From NCBI RefSeq assembly GCF_014199935.1, contig NZ_JACHOP010000005.1:1-64000 (forward strand): a DNA stretch of 64,000 nucleotides. Reading direction: 5' to 3'. This DNA comes from Methylorubrum rhodinum. Its GTDB lineage: Bacteria > Pseudomonadota > Alphaproteobacteria > Rhizobiales > Beijerinckiaceae. The position numbers were made by a program, and so were the translations under genes. A model generated the notes under the pieces. The model searched no databases and was not told the origin of the DNA. It saw nothing but the letters and a program-made list of their open reading frames with translations. How positions within the stretch are numbered: the stretch's first letter is position 1; each line of letters opens with the position of its first letter. This document shows, piece by piece, positions 16,549-25,228 of this stretch.

Positions 16549-17667
16549 TTACCGCACGTGAAGCGGCATCCGGAACGTGAAGCGGGTCTCCGCGGGCATC
16601 GAGGTGACGTCCAGCGTACCGGCATGTGCCTTGGCGATCTCGGAGGCGATGTGGAGGCCGAGGCCGAGGCCCTGCTGACTGGGCCGGACCTCGCCGCGGA
16701 AGAACGGTTGGAACAACCGCTCCAGGGCAGGCTCCGGGATGGGGGCGCCGCCGTTCGCCACCGAAATCGTCAGGGTCGCTCCGTCGACGTCCGCACGAAT
16801 GCGCACGGGTTCGTCCTTCGCGCCGTGCGTGAGAGCGTTGCCGAGCAGGTTGGAGACGAGTTGGGCGATGCGCGACGGGTCGCACCGGATCGGTCGGGGA
16901 AGGTCGAACGCGGTCTCGATAAGGCGGTCGGGCACCCCGATCCGCAACTCGGTCACGACCTGATCCAGGACCGGCCCCAGCATGACGTCGGGGCGCAGGT
17001 CGAGCGGGATCCCCGCTCCGAGCCGTCCGCGCGCGAAATCCAGAACGTTGTCGATGAGGCCGCTCATCCGGACGACGCTGGCCTGGATCGCCGCGAACAG
17101 CTGCGTCCTCCGCTCCGCCGGCAGGTCTCTCTGGAGAAGCCTCGCCCCGGACGAGATGGACGCGAGGGGGTTGCGCAGGTCGTGCCCGAGCACGGCGATG
17201 AACTGCTCGCGCAACTCGGACGTCTCGCGTTCCGTCGCCAGGATGGCCTGCGTCGCCCGCTCGGTGGTCTCGCTCCTGTCCCGGGCGTCGAGCAACTGGC
17301 GTTCGTAGAGCCGGCGGCCGGTCGACTTCAGCAGGGCGAGACGCGTCGAGCGATGCTGCCCGTCGGCGTCCCTGACGACCCGTGCGCTGCCGAACACGGC
17401 GAATTTGCCCCCGTCCGCCGTCCGAAGGTCGAGCGAGGCCTCTTCGAAGTGGCCTTGCATGGCGAGGAGCGGTGCGTAGCTCGTCTCGTAATGCATCATG
17501 GTCCCGGTCGTCAGAAGGTCCCGGAACCGTTTGCGGGGAAGATCCTGCGCCGGGCATCCGATCCAAGCCGCCAGCGTGTCGTTGGCCATGACGATACGGC
17601 CGTCCCCGTCCAGCGAGACGTAGGCGAACGGCGCGTTGCGGTAGAGGTCTTCGTATTCCTCGATCAT
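16549..17667 (-). CDS. Soluble PAS-domain sensor histidine kinase
   Basis: A 372-residue cytoplasmic kinase without membrane segments. A PAS domain occupies about 1-115 (NAPFAYVSLDGDGRIVMAND), followed by a coiled helix (120-155), the HisKA dimer domain with the phospho-acceptor H162 in AVLGHDLRNPLASI, and a HATPase_c domain with NLLGNALTHG and GLGLGLHIASEIAKAH. It lies 10 bases downstream of an RsbQ-like hydrolase gene, so the hydrolase probably supplies the ligand for the PAS domain. No response regulator is encoded beside it, so the output partner is elsewhere. Confidence 0.9.
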   Translation of the reverse strand: MIEEYEDLYRNAPFAYVSLDGDGRIVMANDTLAAWIGCPAQDLPRKRFRDLLTTGTMMHYETSYAPLLAMQGHFEEASLDLRTADGGKFAVFGSARVVRDADGQHRSTRLALLKSTGRRLYERQLLDARDRSETTERATQAILATERETSELREQFIAVLGHDLRNPLASISSGARLLQRDLPAERRTQLFAAIQASVVRMSGLIDNVLDFARGRLGAGIPLDLRPDVMLGPVLDQVVTELRIGVPDRLIETAFDLPRPIRCDPSRIAQLVSNLLGNALTHGAKDEPVRIRADVDGATLTISVANGGAPIPEPALERLFQPFFRGEVRPSQQGLGLGLHIASEIAKAHAGTLDVTSMPAETRFTFRMPLHVR

Positions 17668-17677
17668 GCGCTGCCGA

Positions 17678-18466
17678 TCAGACGAAGTCGCGGATGGCGG
17701 CGATGACCTCGGACGGTGCGCTGAGGTTCGGGCAGTGGCCTGTCGCCCGCAGGTGAACGAGCGTGCTGTCCTTGACGTGGCGGTGTACGTATTCGCCCAC
17801 CGGGGTCGGCGCGATCACGTCGTCGCTGCACTGGAGGACCAGGGTCGGAACCCGCACGTTGGGAAGGTCCGTCCGGTTGTCCGACGTGAAGGTCACGCGC
17901 GCGAAGTCGCGGGCGATGCGGGGATCCATGCGGCAGAAGCTGTCGGTGAGTTCGTCTCCGAGTTCGGGGCGATCCGGGTTGCCCATGATGGCCGGCGCCA
18001 TGGCGCTTGCCCATCCCATGTGGTTCTTGCCCAGGAAGTCGAGCAGTTCGTCGACTTGCGGAGCCGAGAAGCCGCCGACGTAGTCGCCGTCGTCGACGTA
18101 GCGGGGAGACGGGGCGACCAGGATCAGGCATCCGAACAGCGCCGGTTTCCGGATCGAAGCGAGCGCGCCGATCATGGCGCTCACGGAATGGCCGACGAAG
18201 ACGGCGTCCCGGAGGCCGAGTTCCTCGGCGATCTCGATCAGGTCGTCGGCGTAGCCGGACAGGCTCGCGTACTTGGCCGGATCGTAGGCCGCCCGGTCGG
18301 AGCCGCCCGCCCCGACCTGATCGAACAGGACCGTGCGGAACTGGGCCTCGAAGACTGGCGCCACGTAGCGCCACATGTTCTGGTCGCAGCCGTAGCCGTG
18401 GGCGAACACCATGGTTCGCGGACCGCTCCCGCTTACTCTGACATTGTTGCGCGCGACGGCCGACAT
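17678..18466 (-). CDS. RsbQ-like alpha/beta hydrolase (KAI2/D14 family)
   Basis: A 262-residue alpha/beta hydrolase closely following RsbQ: FAHGYGCDQNMWRYVAPVFE, FDQVGAGGSD and FVGHSVSAMIG. The catalytic triad can be placed at S94, D215 or D216 (CSDDVIAP) and H244 (TGHCPN), close to the RsbQ triad positions 96, 219 and 247. In Bacillus, RsbQ with the PAS phosphatase RsbP signals energy stress; the plant receptors D14 and KAI2 have the same fold. Here the partner is a PAS histidine kinase. I infer that the enzyme makes or carries a small hydrophobic ligand sensed by it. The promoter should lie in the 207 bp upstream. Confidence 0.88.
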   Translation of the reverse strand: MSAVARNNVRVSGSGPRTMVFAHGYGCDQNMWRYVAPVFEAQFRTVLFDQVGAGGSDRAAYDPAKYASLSGYADDLIEIAEELGLRDAVFVGHSVSAMIGALASIRKPALFGCLILVAPSPRYVDDGDYVGGFSAPQVDELLDFLGKNHMGWASAMAPAIMGNPDRPELGDELTDSFCRMDPRIARDFARVTFTSDNRTDLPNVRVPTLVLQCSDDVIAPTPVGEYVHRHVKDSTLVHLRATGHCPNLSAPSEVIAAIRDFV

Positions 18467-18673
18467 GTCGTGATCCTACGATCAAACGACCGAATTGCCC
18501 ACCAAGAGCCGAAGTTGCCGACTCTCCGGCGAATGTCGCTTTTGGGAGCGCCTGGGACCGATCCGAATGGCCGGCACGGGTCGGATACGGGACATCCGCT
18601 TCGAGGTCGAGGGGCGGGTTGCGCTCGCCGTCCCAAGCGGCCTCTCGAACGGCCGGAGGGACGGCCCCCGTCG

Positions 18674-20059
18674 CTATCCCACCCCGACCGGATGCTTCAC
18701 CACGAAGGGCGTGCGCATCGTCACCAGTTCCTCGCCCAGCGTCGGATGGACCGCGATGGTGCGGTCGAAATCGGCCTTGGTGGCGCCCATCGTGACGGCG
18801 ATGCCCACCGCCTGGATGATCTCGCCCGCGTCCGGCCCCATCACGTGGACGCCGACCACGCGGTCGCTCGCGCGCTCGACCAGCACCTTCATGATGACGC
18901 GCTCGTTGCGGCCGGACAGCGTCGCCTTCATCGGGCGGAAAGCCGCCTTGTAGACGTCGACGGCGCCGTAACAGTCGCGGGCCACGTCCTCGTTGTGGCC
19001 GATCACGCCGATCTCGGGAGTCGAGAACACCGCGGTGGCGATCAGGCGGTGATCGACGCACCACGGCTTGTTGCCGAACACCGTGTCGGCGAACGCATGG
19101 CCCTCGCGGATCGCGATGGGGGTGAGCGCCGCCCGCCCCGTCACGTCGCCTACCGCGTAGATCGAGGGCACGGATGTGCGCGAATCCGCCTCGACGGGAA
19201 TCGCACCGCGCGCGTCCAGCGCGATGCCGACGCGGTCGAGCCCCAGGCCGTCGACGTTCGGGCGGCGGCCCGTCGCCACCAGCACGCCATCGACGTCGAG
19301 GTGTTCGCCGTCGTCGAGCGTCGCCCGGATCGCGCCGTCATGGCGGTCCAGCCGCTCGACGGTGCGCCCGAGGCGCAGGTCCATCCGCTCGGCATAGGCC
19401 TCGCCGAGGGCGGTCGCGATCTCGGGATCGAAGCCGCGCAGCAGGGTCTTTCCGCGGTGGAGCAGGGTGGTCTTGGTGCCGAGCGCGGCGAAGACGCCCG
19501 CGAACTCGACCGCGATATAGCCGCCGCCGACCACGAGGATGCGCGCGGGCTGGGTCTCCAGATCGAACACGCCGTTCGAGTCGATGGCGAGTTCGGCGCC
19601 CGGAATCAGCGGCTCGCGCACCGGGCTCGCGCCGACCGCGATCAGGATGAATTTCGCTCGCACGGTCCGATCCGAGCCGAGGAGGCGCACCGTGTGCGGG
19701 TCCTCGATGACGGCGCGTTCCGCCACCACCTCGACGCCGGAGCCGGCGAGGTTGCGGCCGTAGATGCCCTCCAGCCGCGCGACCTCGGCGTCGCGCGAGG
19801 CCTTGAGCGCCGCCCAGTCGAAGCGCGGCGGCTGGATTTGCCAGCCGAAGCCCGCCGCGTCGGCGAACTCGTCGGCGAAGCGCCCGGCATAGACCATCAG
19901 CTTCTTCGGCACGCAGCCGCGGATCACGCAGGTGCCGCCGACGCGGTATTCTTCCGCCAGCATCACCCTGGCGCCGTGGCCGGCGGCGATGCGCGCCGCC
20001 CGCACGCCGCCGGAGCCGCCCCCGATCACGAACAGGTCGACGTCGAAGTCTTCGCTCAT
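18674..20059 (-). CDS. gor: Glutathione-disulfide reductase
   Basis: A 461-residue pyridine nucleotide-disulfide oxidoreductase with FAD motif VIGGGSGGVRAARIAA, the redox disulfide GGTCVIRGCVPKKLM, the NADPH Rossmann motif VVGGGYIAVEFAG, and the C-terminal dimer interface with AVHPTLGEELVTM holding the active-site His. CVIRGC and length fit the plant/alphaproteobacterial glutathione reductase subgroup. It starts 7 bases after the stop of the O-antigen ligase gene and is the last gene of a four-gene run beginning with rpiA; both rpiA and gor link to pentose phosphate and NADPH metabolism. Confidence 0.95.
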   Translation of the reverse strand: MSEDFDVDLFVIGGGSGGVRAARIAAGHGARVMLAEEYRVGGTCVIRGCVPKKLMVYAGRFADEFADAAGFGWQIQPPRFDWAALKASRDAEVARLEGIYGRNLAGSGVEVVAERAVIEDPHTVRLLGSDRTVRAKFILIAVGASPVREPLIPGAELAIDSNGVFDLETQPARILVVGGGYIAVEFAGVFAALGTKTTLLHRGKTLLRGFDPEIATALGEAYAERMDLRLGRTVERLDRHDGAIRATLDDGEHLDVDGVLVATGRRPNVDGLGLDRVGIALDARGAIPVEADSRTSVPSIYAVGDVTGRAALTPIAIREGHAFADTVFGNKPWCVDHRLIATAVFSTPEIGVIGHNEDVARDCYGAVDVYKAAFRPMKATLSGRNERVIMKVLVERASDRVVGVHVMGPDAGEIIQAVGIAVTMGATKADFDRTIAVHPTLGEELVTMRTPFVVKHPVGVG

Positions 20060-20066
20060 CGCAATC

Positions 20067-21284
20067 TCACTCGCTTTGTATCGGCCCGGCCGCGAGCGCC
20101 GTGCGCAGCCATGCCAGCGCGGTGCCGAGGCCCGCGGTCCACCAAGCCTGCCACGCCCCGTGCTCGACGAACATCACCGCCACCGCCGCGCCGAGCAGCC
20201 CGAGCGCCGTGGCGAACAGCCCGCGCGGCAGCGTCGCCGCCGCCCTCAGGGTCAGGAACGCCGCCAGGCTCCCCAGAACCGCGCCGACGAGGCCGAGTTC
20301 GGCCCAGATCTGGAGGAAGCTGTTGTGGGGATGGCCCACCGCCAGCATCGTCCGCATCTCCGGCTCCAGGCCGGCGGCGGCCGGCACGTCGGCGAAGCGC
20401 GCGCCCGTGCCGTAGCCGGAGCCGGCCAGGGGCGCCTGCGCCACCGCCGCGCCGAAGCTCTGGGCGATGGCGACGCGGGCGCGGGACGAACTCTGCGTCA
20501 GCCGCTCGTGCGCCGCCTCCGGCATGAAGCGGGCGAGGATGTCGCCCTCCACCGGCGCCAGCGCGAAGGCGAGGCCGAGCGTCAGCCCCGCGAGCGCGAG
20601 GCCGGCGCGCTTGGGCGAGAGCCGGGCGATCGCGAACAGCCCGGCCCCGGCGAGCAGCCCCAGGGCCGCCGCCCCGCTGATCGAGCGCAGGACCGCGAGC
20701 GCCGTGACCGCGAGGAGGGCGAAGGCCGCGAGGCGGCGTCCGCGCAGGACCAGCCATGCGGCGAGCGGCCCGGCCAGGAGCAGGAATGTCAGCAGCGGCC
20801 GGTTGAACATGAACAGGGCCGTCCGCTGCCCCAGCGCCCGCTGCGGCGCCAGATCCAGGGCAAGGCTCGCCACGACGAACAGGCAGGCCGCCGCGAGCCC
20901 CGCGGCGGCGAGGGCGGGCCCCCAGCCCGGCATCCGGACCGGCGCGAGGCGGGCGAGCAGGTAGGCGGCGAGCAGCGTCGGGGCGAACTCCGACAGCGTC
21001 CGCGCCGACAGGCCGGGAAACGGGCTCCACAGGAACGCGGCGAGGCACCAGCCGAGGAAGGCGAGCGCCGCGAGGCCGAGGGGGCTCGCCAGCGGGCGCA
21101 GGACGAAGCGGAGCGTCTCCGCGCCGCGTTCGGCCACCGTTCCGGCGAGGAACAGGAGGGCGGCGATCCCGACCACGAGCGGGCTCGACCGGTTGGCCAG
21201 TGCCAGGGCCACGGGAACCAGCGCCAGCACGACGGTGCCGGCCGCGTCGAGCCGGGCCGCGGCGCCGGCTGCGCCGATCCTCAC
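20067..21284 (-). CDS. O-antigen ligase family membrane protein
   Basis: A 405-residue polytopic protein with about ten to twelve hydrophobic segments and a large periplasmic loop (about 235-330) holding SSSRARVAIAQSFGAAVAQA and VGHPHNSFLQIWAELGLVGA. The H-P-H-N motif plus the Wzy_C/O-antigen ligase pattern identifies the WaaL/Wzy superfamily, which transfers or polymerises surface glycans. The start is a GTG whose four bases GTGA overlap the stop of the upstream DUF2059 gene. No other glycan gene is near, so the substrate is unknown. Confidence 0.85.
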   Translation of the reverse strand: MRIGAAGAAARLDAAGTVVLALVPVALALANRSSPLVVGIAALLFLAGTVAERGAETLRFVLRPLASPLGLAALAFLGWCLAAFLWSPFPGLSARTLSEFAPTLLAAYLLARLAPVRMPGWGPALAAAGLAAACLFVVASLALDLAPQRALGQRTALFMFNRPLLTFLLLAGPLAAWLVLRGRRLAAFALLAVTALAVLRSISGAAALGLLAGAGLFAIARLSPKRAGLALAGLTLGLAFALAPVEGDILARFMPEAAHERLTQSSSRARVAIAQSFGAAVAQAPLAGSGYGTGARFADVPAAAGLEPEMRTMLAVGHPHNSFLQIWAELGLVGAVLGSLAAFLTLRAAATLPRGLFATALGLLGAAVAVMFVEHGAWQAWWTAGLGTALAWLRTALAAGPIQSE

Positions 21285-21922
21285 TGGAGCGAGTGGCCGC
21301 GCTTGCCCATCTCGGCCCGGGTGCGGACCATGACGTATTCCGAGACCTCCTGGGTCCAGTCCTGCATGGCGCCGACCATGTCGTCGAGGATCTGCGGCTG
21401 GGTCTCGACGTAACGCTTGCCCGCGGGCGAGCGGAAGAACACGATGATCTCCTTCAACTCGGCCTCGGTCAGGCGCTTGGCGTAGATGCGCGCGGCGATG
21501 TCGATCAGCCGGTTCTTCTGCAGCGTCATCTCCGGCTCGAGGCTCTTCAGCACTTCGTCGAGGTCCTTGCCGAGGTCGGGCCGGGTCACCGCGTTCTTGC
21601 GGATCTGATCGGCCATGGTCGGGATGATCGAGTCGAACGAGCGGCTGATCCCCGAACTCAGCATCACCTCGCGGGCAAGCGCGAGGTGGGAGGCGGTGAT
21701 CTCGGGCTCGGCCGGGGCTTGCGGCGCGGGCGTGCCGGGCTTGGCGGTCGGCTTCTGCGCCGGGGCGGGGGGCGTGGGCTTGGTGGCCTGGGCGAGGGCG
21801 GCCTGCGGCAGGCCCGCCGCGAGGAGGAGGCTGGCCAGAACAGCGAGACGGGGCAGCATGCGGACGGGGCTCCGAAGAATGCGAAGGGGGCGAAGGTCGA
21901 ACGGCGTCGCCGGAAGGGTCAC
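21281..21922 (-). CDS. DUF2059 domain secreted protein
   Basis: A 213-residue protein with a DUF2059 domain (about 135-200, [20 protein letters not shown] being the signature). An internal hydrophobic stretch [20 protein letters not shown] (from 21859) is a signal peptide, followed by a proline/alanine-rich linker. Two starts are possible: GTG at 21922, which overlaps the rpiA stop as GTGA and argues for coupling, or ATG at 21859, which gives a compact signal peptide. The family is periplasmic and of unknown function. Confidence 0.82.
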   Translation of the reverse strand: MTLPATPFDLRPLRILRSPVRMLPRLAVLASLLLAAGLPQAALAQATKPTPPAPAQKPTAKPGTPAPQAPAEPEITASHLALAREVMLSSGISRSFDSIIPTMADQIRKNAVTRPDLGKDLDEVLKSLEPEMTLQKNRLIDIAARIYAKRLTEAELKEIIVFFRSPAGKRYVETQPQILDDMVGAMQDWTQEVSEYVMVRTRAEMGKRGHSLQ

Positions 21923-22632
21923 GGGCGGCTGAGAACGGTGACGCGGGCCTCCGAGCCGGAGGCCTCGGCGAGGAAGGCGGTGTCACTGATGCCGAGGAAC
22001 AGGCCGTGCTCGACCACGCCGGGCACCGCCCAGAGCCGGGCGGAGAGGCCCTCCGGGTCGGGGATGGCGCCGAGATGCGCGTCGAGGAGTGCGTGGCCGC
22101 CGTCGGTGACGAGGGGCTCGCCCGCGGCATCGAGCCGGCGGGTGAGCGGCTTCCCGGCGCAGCCGCTCTCGGCGAGCGCCCTCTCGACCGCGCGCCACGT
22201 CGCGCCGAGGCCGAAGGCGTTCACCTCGATGGGGAGCGGGAAGGCGCCGAGCGTCTCGACGCGCTTGGCCGCGTCGGCGATCACCACCATGCGCCGGCTC
22301 GCCATCGCGACGATCTTTTCCCGCAGCAGCGCGGCGCCGCCGCCCTTGATCAGGCGCAAGCGGCCGTCGACCTCGTCGGCGCCGTCGATGGTGAGATCGA
22401 GTTCGGGCAATTCGTCGAGGGTCGCCAGACGGATGCCCTCGCGCTCGCACGCGATCCGCGTCGCCTCGGACGTCGGCACGCCGATCACGTCGAGGCCGGC
22501 GCGCACGCGATCCCCCAGGAGCGCGATGAAGGCGGCCGCGGTGCTGCCGGTGCCGATGCCGAGCCGCATGCCGGGCTCGACCAGTTCGAGCGCGCGCGCG
22601 GCCGCGGCGCGGCGCAGGTCTGGCGCGCTCAC
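21919..22632 (-). CDS. rpiA: Ribose-5-phosphate isomerase A
   Basis: A 237-residue enzyme interconverting ribose-5-phosphate and ribulose-5-phosphate. Visible motifs are [12 protein letters not shown] (phosphate loop), TIDGADEVD (catalytic Asp), [16 protein letters not shown] (Lys and catalytic Glu) and LPIEVNAFG. The length is normal for bacterial RpiA. It heads an overlapping gene run with DUF2059, O-antigen ligase and gor. In a methylotroph the enzyme also serves pentose rearrangements; the link to the following envelope genes is probably co-transcription only. Confidence 0.96.
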   Translation of the reverse strand: MSAPDLRRAAAARALELVEPGMRLGIGTGSTAAAFIALLGDRVRAGLDVIGVPTSEATRIACEREGIRLATLDELPELDLTIDGADEVDGRLRLIKGGGAALLREKIVAMASRRMVVIADAAKRVETLGAFPLPIEVNAFGLGATWRAVERALAESGCAGKPLTRRLDAAGEPLVTDGGHALLDAHLGAIPDPEGLSARLWAVPGVVEHGLFLGISDTAFLAEASGSEARVTVLSRP

Positions 22633-22782
22633 GAGATCGTCTCCGGGATCGGATGCGGGTGCGTCATGGGCGGATCGGCCCCGGTTCGCGGCTAGGACGG
22701 GCAGGCCCCTAGCACGCCTCCCCGCCGCGGCAAAAGCCGGACGAGGGGCGCGAGGCCGCGTCGCGCCGTCGTCGACCGTTCG

Positions 22783-23310
22783 TCAGGGCCGGCCCTGCCC
22801 ACCGCCTTGCCCGCTGGCCTGTCCCCCTTGCGGCGGCGTCGCGCTCGGGCCGGCGCGGCCGGGGGCCGGGCCGGTCGCCGCCGCGCCCGCGCCGCTGGCG
22901 GTTCCGGCGGGCGGCGGGCCGGCCTGCTCGGTGCAGACCACGAGTTCCTGCCGGATCTGCACGTAGCAGGCGCTCATCGCGCCGGTGCGGTGGTTGACCC
23001 GGTAGATGCCCGACTCGCGGGCGTGGCGGGAGGCGATCAGCCCGTATTCCCCCGGCGCCTGCGGCCCGGCGCCCTCTCCGGCCGCGAAGCACAGGGTGAC
23101 GCCGACGCTGTCGTCGCGCAGGCCGTACTGGCAGGAGGTGACCTCGCCGGTGGCGCGGTCGATCCGGTAGATCCGGTTGAGATCGACGGCCGGCGCGGCA
23201 ACGAACTCGTAGGAGCCCGCGGCGCGCGCCGCGCCCGATCCGCAGGCGAGCGCCGCGACCAGCGCGCAGCCGGCGAGATGGGCGGGGGAAAGGGCCGGAT
23301 GAGAGCGCAT
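22783..23310 (-). CDS. Secreted protein with proline/glycine-rich tail, unknown function
   Basis: A 175-residue protein with signal peptide (LAGCALVAALACGSGAARAA, cleavage near residue 30). The mature domain has two similar halves: RIYRIDRATGEVTSCQYGL and GIYRVNHRTGAMSACYVQI, each with R.Y/YR....TG....C, suggesting paired beta hairpins with cysteines. The last 45 residues are Gly/Pro/Gln-rich and probably disordered. The start at 23310 is chosen because the signal peptide begins there; no clear ribosome site is seen. No family is assigned. Confidence 0.65.
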   Translation of the reverse strand: MRSHPALSPAHLAGCALVAALACGSGAARAAGSYEFVAAPAVDLNRIYRIDRATGEVTSCQYGLRDDSVGVTLCFAAGEGAGPQAPGEYGLIASRHARESGIYRVNHRTGAMSACYVQIRQELVVCTEQAGPPPAGTASGAGAAATGPAPGRAGPSATPPQGGQASGQGGGQGRP

Positions 23311-23532
23311 GGGCGGGGCCGTGGTGAGGAGCGGGGATAACGGGGACAAGTCGAGGTCCGTGGCGGCGCCATCAGACCCCGGCTCCATGGCGGAGCTTGG
23401 GCAAACAGCCAGAAACGCGGGGCGGCAGGAACGCAACAGGAAGGCGCTCGCTAACGCTCGGTCAACCGCCGGGGTTGATCGTCGCGGCGACGACAGCTAG
23501 CCAGCTTGACAGTGTTTCGATTTGGGACGCCG

Positions 23533-24243
23533 ATGACCGTTCTTCCCCCGATCGCCGTGTTCGATCTCGACGGGACGCTCGCCGAGACCGCGGGCGACCT
23601 CGTCGGCACCCTCAACGTGATCCTGGCCCGCGAGGGCCACGCGCCGCTGCCGCTGGAGCAGGCCCGCGACCTCCTGGGCGCCGGCGCCCGCGCGCTGATC
23701 CAGCGCGGTTTCGCCGCCTCGGGCGCCGAACTGAGCGTCGAACGGCTGGAAGTCCTGTTCGAGGCGTTCCTGGAGCATTACGGCGCGCATCTCACCGACA
23801 ATTCCTACCTCTTCCCCGGCGTCGTCGCCGCGCTCGACCGGCTGGAGGCCGAGGGCTTCGTGCTCGCCGTCTGCACCAACAAGGTCGAGGCGCACGCGGT
23901 CGCGCTGCTCGACGAACTCGGCGTGCGCGACCGCTTCCCCGTCATCGTCGGCAAGGACACCTTCGCCTTCTCCAAGCCCGACCCGCGCCACATCACCGCG
24001 ACCGTCGCCCGCGCCGGCGGCGATCCGCACCGCGCCGTGATGGTGGGCGATTCCCGCGCCGACGTGGCGGCCGCCCAGGCCGGCGGCATCCCGGTGGTCG
24101 GCGTCACCTTCGGCTACACCCCGGTGCCGATGCGGGACCTGAAGCCCGACTGGACCATCGAGCATTTCGACGAGCTGGTGGACGCGGTCGCCGCGCTGGT
24201 GCCCCATGCCTTTCGCAGAGCGGAAGTGAAGCCTGCGGCTTAA
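23533..24243 (+). CDS. gph: Phosphoglycolate phosphatase (HAD superfamily)
   Basis: A 236-residue HAD phosphatase with motif I VFDLDGTLAETAGDL, motif II AVCTNK, motif III with lysine FSKPDP and motif IV VGDSRADVAAAQAGG. The cap is the helical type following LLGAGARALIQRGF, as in Gph. It hydrolyses 2-phosphoglycolate from DNA repair or oxygenase activity. The ATG at 23533 is preferred to one 27 bases upstream because homology starts at PPIAVFDLDG. The gene is alone. Confidence 0.9.
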   Translation: MTVLPPIAVFDLDGTLAETAGDLVGTLNVILAREGHAPLPLEQARDLLGAGARALIQRGFAASGAELSVERLEVLFEAFLEHYGAHLTDNSYLFPGVVAALDRLEAEGFVLAVCTNKVEAHAVALLDELGVRDRFPVIVGKDTFAFSKPDPRHITATVARAGGDPHRAVMVGDSRADVAAAQAGGIPVVGVTFGYTPVPMRDLKPDWTIEHFDELVDAVAALVPHAFRRAEVKPAA

Positions 24244-24289
24244 CGTGCCGGGCCTCAAGCGCCGGCGGTCGCGTCCGCGACCTTAGGCT

Positions 24290-24368
24290 TCTCACTCCGT
24301 TAGACGCCTCGGCTGGCGCCGAGGCCCACTGCGCGGGGCGCTCTTCGCGCCCGGCTAACCGGCCGTTC
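24290..24368. repeat. Dispersed repeat (family B, copy 1)
   Basis: The segment contains GCCTCGGCTGGCGCCGAGGC and GGGCGCTCTTCGCGCCCGGC. The same blocks occur in inverse orientation at 36731-36838 (GCCGGGCGCGAAGAGCGCCC followed by GGGCCTCGGCGTGAGCCGAG). Each block is a small hairpin. This copy lies between gph and an unknown gene of the same strand. Confidence 0.6.
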
Positions 24369-24473
24369 CGTCTTGAACGTGGTTCGGCCGATGCTGACAG
24401 GCTCCGCTTGCACCGCCCCGGCGCCTGCGCCACTGAACCGGGGCCGGGCGGCTCCGGCGGCGCGAGAGGCACG

Positions 24474-25049
24474 ATGAGCGACCCGACCCCCTTCGAGCTG
24501 ACGCTGGAGCGCATCGCCCTGATCCGGCGGCTGGTCGTCGCCTGGAACCCGGCCGGGATGGGCGCGCCGATCGTCCACCCGGACGCGCCCTACGGCAGCG
24601 CCGACCGCGACGACGACATCTTCAACGTCACCGGCGACGACGAGGGGGCCGCGGAGGAGCACCGGGCGATGGGCGACGCGCTCGCCGTGTTCCTGCGCCA
24701 CGCCGTGCTCCGGCCCGGCCGCTACCAGTACCACAACCCGCTCGCCAAGCTGACCTCGACGGCGCTGGGCGACGTCTTCCGCGACGACGAGACCGGCGAG
24801 ACGCCCGAGCACATCACCTTCGCGGTGACCGACGCCCACCTCGCCCTGATCCCGCGCCTTCAGGTGCGTTGGGACGAACGGGGCGACGTGCCGGCGATCG
24901 ACACGGCGCAGCCCTACGGCGCCGGCACGCAGGCGGAATCCGAGCGCCTGCACCGTGAGATGCAGCCGGCGATGCAGATCTTTTTGCGGTACGGCGACCT
25001 CGCTCCGGGGTTCTTCGCGAAGGGGTCGGCGGGCTGGGAAGCGGCCTGA
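24474..25049 (+). CDS. Unknown protein with internal tandem duplication
   Basis: A 191-residue soluble protein without signal peptide or membrane segment. The two halves are related: LIRRLVVAWNPAGMGAPIVH then PDAPYGSADRD and FLRHAVLRPGRY in the first half; LIPRLQVRWDERGDVPAID then TAQPYGAGTQA and FLRYGDLAPGFF in the second. Each unit is about 75-90 residues with a WxxxG...I....PYG core. I do not recognise the family. It follows gph on the same strand after a 230-bp gap containing a repeat, so it probably has its own promoter. Confidence 0.7.
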   Translation: MSDPTPFELTLERIALIRRLVVAWNPAGMGAPIVHPDAPYGSADRDDDIFNVTGDDEGAAEEHRAMGDALAVFLRHAVLRPGRYQYHNPLAKLTSTALGDVFRDDETGETPEHITFAVTDAHLALIPRLQVRWDERGDVPAIDTAQPYGAGTQAESERLHREMQPAMQIFLRYGDLAPGFFAKGSAGWEAA

Positions 25050-25059
25050 GCCTCTCCGC

Positions 25060-25200
25060 CGTCATTCCGGGGCGCCGAAGGCGAACCCGGAATCCACGAC
25101 GGGCCGCGACGCTTGCCACCCGCCGCGCATCACGGGTGGATTGCACGCCTCCGGCGTGCCCCTCCGGTTCCGGGTTCCGCTGCGCGGCCCCGGAATGACG
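25060..25200. repeat. Palindromic repeat with CGTCATTCCGGGGC ends (family C, copy 1)
   Basis: Inverted ends CGTCATTCCGGGGC and GCCCCGGAATGACG delimit a 141-bp element between convergent genes. A second copy is at 43618-43733. Such elements are frequent in alphaproteobacterial genomes. Confidence 0.8.
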
Positions 25201-25228
25201 TTCGCGGGTTGGACCCGGCCTGTCGGCC

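Noticed and set aside
14602..17706. A 1000-codon + strand frame across the TAXI-type and kinase genes.
   Set aside because: It is Arg/Ala/Pro-rich and lies in another frame of two well-supported genes; no motif is present.
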